Positions 54,256 through 63,928 of a stretch of 64,000 nucleotides of DNA are shown here, piece after piece; the stretch's first letter is position 1; each line of letters opens with the position of its first letter. The stretch is from Owenia fusiformis (Eukaryota > Annelida > Polychaeta > Sabellida > Oweniidae), in assembly GCA_903813345.2 (NCBI GenBank), contig CAIIXF020000007.1, forward strand, positions 25,717,564 through 25,781,563, in the 5' to 3' direction. The position numbers were made by a program, and so were the translations under genes. The notes beneath the pieces were generated by a model, which had not been told where the DNA came from, made no database searches, and worked only from the letters and a program-made list of their open reading frames with translations.

Positions 54256-56763
54256 ATGATGAGGGTGGCAAAGATACAATTCGGCGCACTGTCATGCCTC
54301 GCAGTTCTATTGAATCTGTCCAGTTTAGCGCATTGTACAAGCTCTGATGTGAAAAGATTAAATGGCGATGGGATTCCAATAGCTAATGGCACGTGTGATC
54401 TAATATCTTGTGGCAACTTTACTGATGGTTGTATTTTCCTTTGTCAGCGAGTTGACTTAACAAATGGACTTCCGAAGCTTCCTGGAAATGTGACTGATGT
54501 AATAATTGACTCCTGTCATATGCCAGTCGTTGCAAAATATCCGCATGGTTTGCTACCATTGCTGAGGAGTATAGAAATAACGTATTCTAACGTGAGAACA
54601 GTTTCGAATGATGCATTCAGTATAATGTCGAACCTAGAAACAGTGATAATTACAGGCAATTTGCTAAAATCAATTCCACCAAACATATTTTGGCTGCCTT
54701 TGTTAAAGCATGTGGATTTATCCAACAATCTTATCAAGGACATAAGCTTCCCCGATAACATTACTGTAAGAGGCAGAGATATATCTATAAACTTGTCAAA
54801 TAATACAATCACAGGTATATTGAAAGGAACATTCTACGAATTCACATATTTCGACGCAGTTTCGTTATTTCTGGCTAGAAACTATATTACCAATATTAGT
54901 CGTCATACATTTGATGGCATCAGGCGTTTTAACAGTCTTGACTTGAGTGGGAATAACTTCAGGAAAGGGGTCTCACTGTGGGATGTAGGAGAAAGCATAC
55001 AGGAAATACCAACTAAAGAGTTGAAATTGGTCAACTGCAAATTGAATCGTCATTTGGATTCGTCAATGTTTCAGATGATGTCAAGATCGGACATTGAAAT
55101 GCTCGATCTTAGTAACAACAGCTGGGAACTGTGGCCAAGAGACACTTTGAAGCACCTTCCATATCTTAAAAACCTAACGATCAACCACTGCCCTTATTTC
55201 GCTTTCTTCGAAGCCGCAAAGGAATTGGAAAATGCTACATACGTGTCACTAAGCTCAAATGCGTTACTAAAAACACAGATCATAACGGAAATTTGTAAAT
55301 CATCTAAGAAGCTAGAGTATCTAGACGTAAGCAGCAATCATTTCCAGTTCGAAACCAAGTTTAGATCGAGGGTTTCTTCACTGAAAACATTTGATTTTTC
55401 TAACAACAACCAAAAATCAAACAAGGCTATGCGCAAAGTGCGTTATAATGAAATAATGCCCAACCTAGAAACTCTTAAACTCAGGAACATCAATGCAAAC
55501 TGGGTTAACTATATGGAAGTAGGCGACATAGTTCTGACAAACATGTCCAAACTTGGAGAATTAGATCTGAGTTACAATAGAATTGGTATCAACAGCTCAA
55601 GTATAGGGAGCAACTTTAAAGGCTTGAATCAGTTACACAAACTAAATATTTCATATAACAACATAGCACACGTCTCCTTAGATACTTTGAATGCATTCTT
55701 CCATGAACTACCAACACTTAGAATTGTAGATCTGTCATTCAACAATATACAACGTATTCCATATAACCTCTTCAGCCGAATGTCCAATCTAACCATACTT
55801 ATTCTTGAAGGAAATCGTCTGACATCTTTCTCTGATAAATACATGAGGAACAACCTTCATTTGACAGAGTTATGGTTGCAGAGGAATGCCTTAACTTGGA
55901 TAGACGCAAACATTTTCACCCCATTACATTTATCAATTCTGGACATAAGGCAAAATGCTTTCTATTGCAGTTGTGACCTCGTGAATTTTAAAAGATGGCT
56001 TAATACCAAAAGTGAGGCCATTACGGTACTAGGCGAAGATCAATCCTGCAAGACTCCTGACATATATGAAGACACATCCATTAACAAGTTTGAATTGCCA
56101 TGGCTCCAATGTAACAATCACCTGACCATAATGGTATCAGCATGGATCGCTGCACCGGTTTTACTTGCGAGTATCGTTGCTGTCATCATCTCGTACTTTC
56201 GTTGGGATATTAAATACTGGTGGATCCTTCGAAGATCGCGAAATTCCAGAAAGGGTTACACAGAGTTATCTGGCTTAGGAGATAACATATTCAAATATGA
56301 TGGCTTTGTTTCTTACAATAGCGATAATGAAGAATGGGTGACCGAACAACTCATTCCAAATATGGAACATTCTGATGATGACGTCAATGTCAAATTGTGT
56401 ATTGCGGAGCGTGACTTTACTCCAGGAGAATTCATTGCAGACAACATCGTAAACTCAATAAATGAGAGTAGGAAACTCATGTTTGTTATAACAGAAGAGT
56501 TCATCAAAAGTCAATGGTGTGCATTCGAGCTAGAAATGGCGCATTTGAGACAATTCGATGAAAAGAAAAACCTAATCGTGCTCATATTTTTAGATAAAAT
56601 ACCGAAAAAGAAATTACCAAGAAAGATCCGTTTACTCATGCGCCATGTGACCTACGTTGAATGGGACGAAAAAAACAAGCGTACTCAGAGTTTGGTTTGG
56701 AAGAAATTGAAACTGAGCTTATTGGACAATCCGATCGATCTGACATATGGAGTTACCCCTTAA
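54256..56763 (+). CDS. Toll-like receptor 2 (intronless tandem paralogue)
   Basis: The protein is 835 aa, one exon, with the same plan as the TLR at 49287. It has a signal peptide (1-27), an N-terminal cap CDLISCGNFTDGCIFLC and leucine-rich repeats such as LKHVDLSNNLIKDI, LEMLDLSNNSWELW and LRIVDLSFNNIQRIP. An LRRCT with NAFYCSCDLVNF precedes a TM helix around 620-645 and the TIR domain from about 678. TIR boxes 1 and 2 are identical to the neighbour's at the amino-acid level. The ectodomains differ throughout, so ligand range may differ while downstream signalling is shared. It lies 2.5 kb downstream on the same strand. The 3' flanks also share an AATATAAACTTGCT segment, so the duplication included the 3' UTR. 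Confidence 0.95.
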   Translation: MMRVAKIQFGALSCLAVLLNLSSLAHCTSSDVKRLNGDGIPIANGTCDLISCGNFTDGCIFLCQRVDLTNGLPKLPGNVTDVIIDSCHMPVVAKYPHGLLPLLRSIEITYSNVRTVSNDAFSIMSNLETVIITGNLLKSIPPNIFWLPLLKHVDLSNNLIKDISFPDNITVRGRDISINLSNNTITGILKGTFYEFTYFDAVSLFLARNYITNISRHTFDGIRRFNSLDLSGNNFRKGVSLWDVGESIQEIPTKELKLVNCKLNRHLDSSMFQMMSRSDIEMLDLSNNSWELWPRDTLKHLPYLKNLTINHCPYFAFFEAAKELENATYVSLSSNALLKTQIITEICKSSKKLEYLDVSSNHFQFETKFRSRVSSLKTFDFSNNNQKSNKAMRKVRYNEIMPNLETLKLRNINANWVNYMEVGDIVLTNMSKLGELDLSYNRIGINSSSIGSNFKGLNQLHKLNISYNNIAHVSLDTLNAFFHELPTLRIVDLSFNNIQRIPYNLFSRMSNLTILILEGNRLTSFSDKYMRNNLHLTELWLQRNALTWIDANIFTPLHLSILDIRQNAFYCSCDLVNFKRWLNTKSEAITVLGEDQSCKTPDIYEDTSINKFELPWLQCNNHLTIMVSAWIAAPVLLASIVAVIISYFRWDIKYWWILRRSRNSRKGYTELSGLGDNIFKYDGFVSYNSDNEEWVTEQLIPNMEHSDDDVNVKLCIAERDFTPGEFIADNIVNSINESRKLMFVITEEFIKSQWCAFELEMAHLRQFDEKKNLIVLIFLDKIPKKKLPRKIRLLMRHVTYVEWDEKNKRTQSLVWKKLKLSLLDNPIDLTYGVTP

Positions 56764-56881
56764 ACGTAAAATATACGTGCATCGACATAATATAGATTGC
56801 CTGGTTGATGTTTCATTAGATCTGATGCCATTCAAATATAAACTTGCTAAAAACATACGGAGTGATTTACATAGATTTATT

Positions 56882-57375
56882 CCTAACACTGTTCCACAAT
56901 TGGATGACTCTAACTGCAGTTAGCGTCATTCAAGATGGTTGCCGAAATTCTTTGTTTTCGACAAACCTCCGATTTCAGCTAAACTAAGTTGAATCTGGAT
57001 TCCAAAGGTTTCGCCATGGAAACTGATAAAGCTACGATTGGAAACAACCACAGATAGATGCTCTAACAACCGCGATATGGGTCAATTTTAAAGAAAACGG
57101 CTTCACTTAGAATAACTCTAACTGAAGTTGTCATCATCAACTTCAGTTAGAGTCATTCTAAGTGAAGCCGTTTTCTTTAAATTCCCTATTATTGCGGGTG
57201 TTTGGGCTTTCATTTGTATTTTTTTACAATCATAGTTCTACTAGTTTGCATGGCATGGCAGATTCAACTTATTTAAGTTGAAATCAGAGGTTTGTCGAAA
57301 AGGAAATAATTTCGGTAACCATCTTGAATGACGCTAACTGCAGTTAGAGTCATCCAGCTGTGGAACAGTACCTAA
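56882..57375. mobile_element. Foldback element downstream of TLR 2
   Basis: The outer arms (about 56882-57000 and 57255-57375) are near-perfect reverse complements, with ACTGTTCCACA, GGATGACTCTAACTGCAGTT and AGCGTCATTCAAGATGGTT in the left arm. An independent inner hairpin is at 57087-57181. TAACTGCAGTTA is itself a palindrome and occurs in both arms. Confidence 0.8.
57087..57181. repeat. Long inner hairpin (44-bp stem)
   Basis: Arms 57087-57130 and 57138-57181 pair at all but one position around the 7-nt loop TCATCAT. The stem includes AAGAAAACGGCTTCACTTAG and CTCTAACTGAAGTTG. It is one of the cleanest perfect-type hairpins in the window. Confidence 0.85.
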
Positions 57376-59348
57376 GACGTGAAATATAATTTCTGTATAT
57401 GAACTGTACATTTGTGTAATATATTGTAAAGTAACGGTTGAATAGATATAATAATTTTATAGTTACATGTAAGAGTAAATGCCATTATGGATTAAATTTT
57501 GACAACATATGTTGGCCATTTTCAATTCAGCATCAATCTGTAAAACTTGAATCTAACCTGTCAACTGGTGTTTGAGTTATCGCCCGGACAGTAAGGCCAC
57601 GGACGAATGACCTCTCTCTATCGCTCAAGAATTAACTACATTTGGTGAGATAATAAATTGCATACTTTATTTGGTACATCATTTTAGACGTAATACGTTT
57701 CCTCCACTAAGGCTATATGTACAGGGTAGTCCAAAAAGTGAACTCCTGGATTTGTACTTCTAATAAGTTTTTCGTTCATTTTGGTTCAGAGTAATTTTGA
57801 ATATAAACTACCAAGATGGACCAACACTTAACAATCATTTATTCAAATGCTAGAGTAAGGAAGGGAACTGTCCAAAATCATAAAAAATGCCAGAGTGGTA
57901 GACCCAAAAGTGCCGGTGTAAAAGGTCTTATCAAATTTTGGTCCTACTCTCCATTGATTTATATGGTGACCTAAATACAACTCTTTCCCTCATTATCTTA
58001 TACGCAATCAGGGCCAGTAAGGGCCGTTAAGAAAGGGGACCAAAATCCCTGGGGGACCATCATTTCTTTCACACTGAGTCACCTTAGGGGGAGGGGATAA
58101 CCACAGGATTCAAAGAAGACATATGTCTAACATGTGAATCTGTATTGAGAAGACATATCGTCCTGATTGGTCAAATATCGAAAGACAAACAATGGCGATT
58201 TCAAAATTTTCGAAACGCTTCGAATAATATTATGTTAATTTCTGGCGGTGTGGTTAATATATCATAGTCATAGCTTGCATTGTTTTTCTGGATCAAGATA
58301 AAGAAAGTTGTGATAAAAATGCTTGCATCAATTAATAAAACATCACAACGACGTGTTTTTTTCGAAATCTAACAGGTGAGAAGTTGCGCAAACGGAAGTG
58401 GTACGCAAGAGCCGTAATCATATCTGTTAACTCTATGCTCTGGGACTAACCCTCTTAGGTCACATCATCAAAACATCGATAATGTGCGGACAGCTTAACC
58501 GCGGTTAGTTCAACCTAGTCTGGGCCTTATTTCTTATCTGACATATCTTGTGCCAGATTAATAAATGAAAGCCGTGGTATTGGGTTTAACTTGTTGAACT
58601 AAACAGCGGTCACCACAAAAGGACCATGGATTCAGCACACCATCCACAAACTAGTCATCTTTGTCGATGTCGTGAACTTCTGCAAAATGTATAAGATTGT
58701 CTGATATATGTCCTTATGGTACGAGCTTGTAAGCCCATTAATGCGGGTAACTACTGAAATATAGGTTGCTACAAGCGGTCATGTTCGGGCAACCCTGTAC
58801 AAGTTTTCAATGAACCTTTTCAAACAGGCTACACGGAAGAACGTTTATGTCAGTATGACCTAATCACATCGTCATTATATATTATTGGCGTGTTTTAGAG
58901 TACATTATACAAGGAAGTATATTTCATTAAACCACACTTACGTAGCAACACAACTTTGTTTTACTTTAAGAATAGCCAGCTATAACAAAGAGGAGTGTAT
59001 TATTATTTTCTTATTAACTGCCTTCCTTAGACATGGATCACTAGATCTTGGAGCTTTCGATTGGTCTATTACCGTTAAGTAATAACATTCTCCCACTGTA
59101 TGCAAACGAACGTCTATAGCTAGAAACTCGATTTTACAAAGTGCAAACAAAAATCTCGGATATGACAAGTATGTTTAATAGAGATATAGGAGGAGGAAAT
59201 GACTTTGATATAACATTTGATATAAAGGTTGCGTTCGCTTTATTGATACACCCTAAACCAAATACAGAGTTGCAAACAATGATCTCAATTATATATTCAC
59301 AAGAACGGATGAGTAATGCCAATGAGTACACCTGAGTCACTACCGCTA
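57376..59348. other. Intergenic region between TLR 2 and the astacin gene
   Basis: No supported gene. Near 57720 a TA is followed by CAGGGTAGTCCAAAAAGTG, a lone mariner-type terminus. A palindromic TTAACCGCGGTTA is at about 58497-58509. ORFs of 62-76 codons between 58885 and 59364 overlap on both strands and have no domains. Confidence 0.35.
57908..58078. repeat. Half copy of the palindromic MITE family
   Basis: It matches the left arm and centre of 32893-33236: GCCGGTGTAAAAGG, CAAATTTTGGTCCTACTCTC, CAGGGCCAGTAAGGGCCGTT and GGGGACCATCATTTCTTT. The second arm is missing. Confidence 0.75.
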
Positions 59349-62300
59349 TCAACATATGCCGCATGATTTAGGACAGATACTCCTATAGTAGTTTCCGTCT
59401 TGTGGACGGTCACAATATCCATTGCTTTTGAACCATTGGCAGTTAGAGTACCTATCCTGGCAGTCTAAAATGAAGCAAATACAATTATAAGAGTGATAAT
59501 TTGTTGTTTGAAAATAGAGATTCATCCGCTGTCACCGAATTGTTGTATTTTCTTGTGTTAGGCCATGTTACATTACACAATTTTCAAGTTGGAATTTTTA
59601 GAATTGCTCTCTAATTTCCTTCAAATTCTGGTCGGGGAGTAGGGCGTTGTGTAACCGTCACGGCGAAAATCAAGATCATGGACACATGGGACACATTTGT
59701 AATCGGTTATTGTTGAGATGTCTTAGTTGCAACATTGTATACATTAACTTTGGAAAACTTAGTTAAATCTTAGTTAAATCACATTCTGATCCTCATTGCA
59801 TTTTTTGTTTCACCTAAAACATCATCTCAGGACTGAGAAGAAATGAGATGCCATGCATCGTTTATCATGATGTATAAATCATGTCATATAAATGAGTGCA
59901 ATGGGATTCCACTTACTTTCAGGTGTAGTTAGTCGACGGGTTGTTGGCCTAATGGTAGGCTTGGGGGTTGTCATACCACCACCTGAAGTAATAAGTCAAT
60001 TTGATAAACGTTTGTGATTACATGAATACTGCAGTATTGTAGCTTGTAGTAGCGAACAGTAAGCCTAGTGACAACGTTCGTAATACGGATGTAAGTACGA
60101 AATCTCAATATTTGCTGCACATTGTATTTTGAGTGCCTTTCGTCATTTCAGTGATCAGAAAAGACTTTTGCGAATTTGGGCGAGAAGGTCAGATAATCAA
60201 TCAAGATGAAATATCCCTTCCTATAATTTGGACCATAAATAAATGAGACATGACTTTGCTAAAGTGGGGATCCCCACATCAAAAATCAAAGAATTTTCAA
60301 GAGGCCATAAATCAGTGAATTAAAGTATAGAGACTTTACAATATACACATTTTCGGGGATATTTATCAAGACAATATTAGAAACTATGGGCTTTCAAACT
60401 ACCATGGTTTGGAAATGGTGATATAATATCGACTACTCATTTATTCATGGTCCAAACGGTATGTCTGTTCCACCACCATGCATTCCGCTATTATGTCCTC
60501 TCCACAAAACAGTTGGACGGGGTGGCGGAGTGTAATGGGTGTGGTGAAGTATAATCAAGGTTTAATTTTTAATACTATACATGGCGTCAAATGTGATGTT
60601 ATTCATGTATGTTGATTACTTTAAACTTACCACCACCGTTGCATTTGTAAAGCATGTTCACTTTCTGTATGTCCAACTGTGAGAATCCTACTCGTTGTCC
60701 TATTCGGGCACCAGAAGTCTTTGGAACGATAGTATGCTCTCCGTTTTTGGAGAACGCAGTGGCTTGATAGTGCATCACGGATCCGTAGTCATAGGTAAGG
60801 AGATCGTTCACTTGGCCCGAGGAGTACTTGTTGAAGTTGTGTTCCATTCCTTAATAGTATAATTGAAAACACGTACAATATACACTTACTATAGGTACCA
60901 AGAAATTAGAAACATTACAAATATGGTCAAGCCTTGACTGTCCGTTGGGTAATATGCATGGTATTGGTATGAAGAGAACCTCTTTTTTACAGTGATGATC
61001 ACACGGAAGAGAATTATGAAGAATGCAGCCTGACATTGATCCGGGCATGGGCCATACCTGTTTTGACGTTCTGAAGCATGATAGTCACATAGTTGTCTCT
61101 GTCGCTTCTGCTTTGTTCGTGGAAGAAGCCAACAGCGTGCATCATCTCGTGGATAATGATACCCTTGGTCCAACAGCCATGACCCAAGCTCAACGTTTGG
61201 ACGTGTCGTAGTGTACCAACAACAGAGTAGCACCTATAGAGAAGTATTTACGGAAAATATGATCAAAGGTGATATTGTTGTTTTTGGATTCTGATTAGGA
61301 TAATATATAACGGTTGTTCAACATTAGGGAGGGTGAGGATTTCGATAATGTTTATTCATGCGTTGGATCAAAAGTTGGGATGACGAGTGTTTCTCTCATA
61401 TTATTAATCGTGCTTTTTTATTCCGTTCTCTAGCTGTGTCTTCAATCATCTCTTTGGGGATCATTTTGTACATAGGAATATTTGGTCCCTTGTATCATTT
61501 ACCAGATTAGAGTATCAACTACGTTACTTAAGGGCCCTGCGTTCGAGGAATAAGAGTAAAATTGTATTACCCCGCTCCTTTGACAATGCTCACGTAGGCC
61601 ATTTGGTTTGTCCTGGGTACCCATCGGATACAGGTGTATTTATTGTAGTCAGCAATAGCTGCATTTAGAGTGGCCCTTTCACTAGCGGCTGAAAGGAGTG
61701 TGTCAGTTTTATTATTATATCTTGGTTACCGCCATAGTTGGCGAGCAATACCTCATTGGTATATACCGTATTTTACGTTGTTTACACTCGAAGATAGAGC
61801 CAGAAACCCCTCCTTGGAGGAGCCCTGTTTTCTTTTATGTGCACAGGTACACAGACATACAGGTACACACCACAGCCTTTTATACGAGTCGTGAACCACT
61901 CAGTCAAACACCCAGAATTACATAACGCACAAACAAACCTGTCTGAACCGGGAATCGAACCCGGGGCCAAGCGATATTGGTAACCTTGACTCTATCTGCC
62001 ACTGAGCCATAGCGGGTGGACTACTACCCTGCGTGCAGAGTCTAGTTAAACTACAAGACGAAGCTCTCTTTTAAGAAGTGAAGTCAAACGAATGCAAAGG
62101 GTAGTGGACTACGTTACAACTGATTGTTTCGCACTGTTGTAATGACAGTGTCTGTTTCTGATTATAAGCCAATAACTAATAAGAATGAAAAATGAAAAAC
62201 ATTAACTTGAAATTGAATCTGAAAATCAGGATGATAGCTTGTTACTAGTTTAGTTATAAAGATGAGAATTGCCAGCAGCTGTTAAAAATGTTCTTACTTG

Positions 62301-62938
62301 CTGATTTAACGGTATAAGGAATAATGCCATTGGGCCACATCTTTCGAGAGTTCCTAATAGCATTATAGTCCTGGCCATCCTCTAGAAGGATATCACCTTC
62401 AAACAGGTCACCTTCTTCTGGGTTGGTTGGCGCACCCTGAACATTAATATTGCATTATGTTATTCTGAATCTATGTACTGAATTATTTGAAGATGAAGTG
62501 GACGTACTAAACTGAATTAAATTTCAAATTCGCCATCTGACATTTTTTATTTTTTATTTTTATTTATTTTTATTTTATTTCATGATAATATAACAATGGA
62601 ATGTACAAAGCATGTGCACTCGACACCCTTAGTAATTGGGCGTATCAGTGCATATATCAAAAATTATTGCAGAGCAATCACAAAACATATAATATATAAC
62701 AGTATAACATACATTATCTAAATTGTTTAGATGCAATACGGAAACTTTGAAGTCTGGATATAAATAATTAATTTAAATGGAATGTGATAAGGAAAGAAAA
62801 TTATTGTGTTTTCGGCTAATATTTTCATTCATATGGCATCTAAATAGTCAATAAATATAGAATATTAGGCGATTGTTTGAATAAACTACCAACCTGTGCA
62901 AGAGCTAGGGCAAGCCCTAGACATAATATATATTTCAT
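59349..62938 (-). CDS. Astacin metalloprotease with C-terminal ShKT, seven exons
   Basis: In transcript order the exons are 62938-62894, 62436-62298, 61688-61571, 61233-61058, 60849-60631, 59982-59917 and 59464-59349. All introns are GT...AG, the phases are consistent, and the total is 879 nt, giving 292 aa plus TGA. The signal peptide is MKYILCLGLALALAQ. A short propeptide has the FEGD aspartate switch that blocks the zinc in proenzymes. The catalytic domain starts near KMWPNGIIPYTV and holds CIRWVPRT, the zinc site HEMMHAVGFFHEQSRSDRD and the Met-turn SVMHY. A Pro/Thr linker (TTPKPTIRPTTRR) leads to a six-cysteine ShKT module starting NCQDRYSNC. There is no EGF or CUB domain. It is a secreted zinc endopeptidase; the substrate is unknown. 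Introns hold a MITE and a SINE. Confidence 0.93.
60224..60459. mobile_element. 236-bp TA-flanked MITE in astacin intron 5
   Basis: The termini TAATTTGGACCATAAATAAA and the inverse of CCGTTTGGACCATGAATAAA lie between TA dinucleotides (60222-60223 and 60460-60461). The interior (GAGGCCATAAATCAGTGAAT, ATGGGCTTTCAAACTACCAT, GGAAATGGTGAT) is homologous to 27240-27460, the right end of the 4.3-kb nested foldback. It is a small derivative of the same family. Confidence 0.75.
61700..62022 (-). mobile_element. tRNA-derived SINE in astacin intron 2
   Basis: On the minus strand a tRNA-like head carries a pol III A box TGGCTCAGTGGCAGATAGAG (62009-61990) and a B box GGTTCGATTCC (61961-61951). The acceptor-stem ends do not pair, so it is not a tRNA gene. 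A tRNA-unrelated body and an AT-rich tail (ATATAATAATAAAA) follow. The tail stops within about 10-20 bases of the acceptor of astacin exon 3 (61688), in the same orientation as the gene. Confidence 0.65.
62540..62760 (-). repeat. Probable LINE 3'-end fragment
   Basis: A T-rich run (TTTTTATTTATTTTTATTTT) is followed by text resembling the 3' UTRs of the LINEs at 15392 and 33650, for example AATATAACAATGGAATGTAC and a GTGCACTCGACACCCTTAG segment. It reads as a short 5'-truncated minus-strand LINE in astacin intron 1. No coding part is left. Confidence 0.4.
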
Positions 62939-63820
62939 CCTTTCTTGTCCTTCAGTCAACCACGTGAAATAATAGTTATATTAGTCTACAATGCTATCAA
63001 TTATCTACAATATGCGTAACCTTGATATTGATCATGACAGTAGGGTTAACGGGGGTTAACTCGTAACTTAACTCGACCACAAATTATAGATGAAACCAAC
63101 ATTAAGTGTCCGAGTGATATCAGCGTGACATCGGGGTAGATAAAAGAGAGGTCGTTATGCGAAAAGTACACGGGCTACATGTATTTGTGATTATATGTCG
63201 ACCTTGTAAGTTTGAGTCAATCTATATCCAAGCAACAACCTCGACTTACTTTTCCCCTACATTAATCATTGCATTACATGATCTGTCATTTAAAGATACC
63301 ATTTTACAATAAAACTTGATTTCATCAAGCAGACTGTATCACGTGGTCAAAAACGCATCTTTTGGTTACCAACGTTTAAATTGAAGGGACGCCCTAACTT
63401 AAACCTGTATACATATAAGTACAAATACAATGCAAACTTTTGCCTGAACCTGAGGTCAAACAGGAAAGAATCCAACAAGTTGAATCAGATGTAGATGCTC
63501 TACCATGGGCAGACTTTTCCATGTGAACATTCCCATCAATACTTGCAATTTGTAAGTTAGTGAGCTTCTGACTTGACAAAGGAGAAAATACTTAGTATAA
63601 TTTCATATCGGTTCTTGCGTACTTTCACGGCCATCCCAATATGTTATCTATTTCTGAAACAATGCAATCATATCTTGCATAAATATATAATTTCGTCACA
63701 TTAACGTTATCTAGATGCTTACTGATATCACAGATATTTAACAGATAAGGACAGAGGTATAGTTAGAACTGACTAATGTTTCTGTCATTTTGACACACCG
63801 GCTACAACTAGAAGACATTG
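62939..63820. promoter_or_regulatory. Divergent promoter region of the astacin pair
   Basis: This 882-bp gap separates the start codons of two head-to-head astacin genes. Each promoter must lie here or a bidirectional one is shared. No TATA box or conserved paired motif is certain; the ORF at 63394-63579 is probably fortuitous. Confidence 0.4.
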
Positions 63821-63868
63821 ATGATGAAACATTTATTGTGCCTAGGGCTTGCCCTAGTGCTCGCACAG
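63821..63868 (+). CDS. First exon of a second astacin gene (truncated by window end)
   Basis: ATG-ATG then KHLLCLGLALVLAQ and a GTTGGT donor at 63869. It is homologous, codon for codon from the second Met (63824), to the signal-peptide exon of the neighbouring astacin, KYILCLGLALALAQ with the same GTTGGT donor and phase 0. The rest lies beyond 64000. Identification as an astacin rests on this exon only. Confidence 0.65.
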
Positions 63869-63928
63869 GTTGGTTATTTCCAAAAAATTCTCTTTAACAT
63901 CAAACAATTATAACCATTGACTGCTCTA

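Noticed and set aside
39452-57740. Lone CAGGGT-type termini after TA at 39452 and 57722 as complete mariner elements
   Set aside because: I could not find the matching inverted end for either, so only single termini are supported.
61945-62022. A minus-strand tRNA gene
   Set aside because: A and B boxes are good, but the putative acceptor stem ends (CCCGCTA and TTCAGAC) do not pair. A tRNA-derived SINE head fits better.
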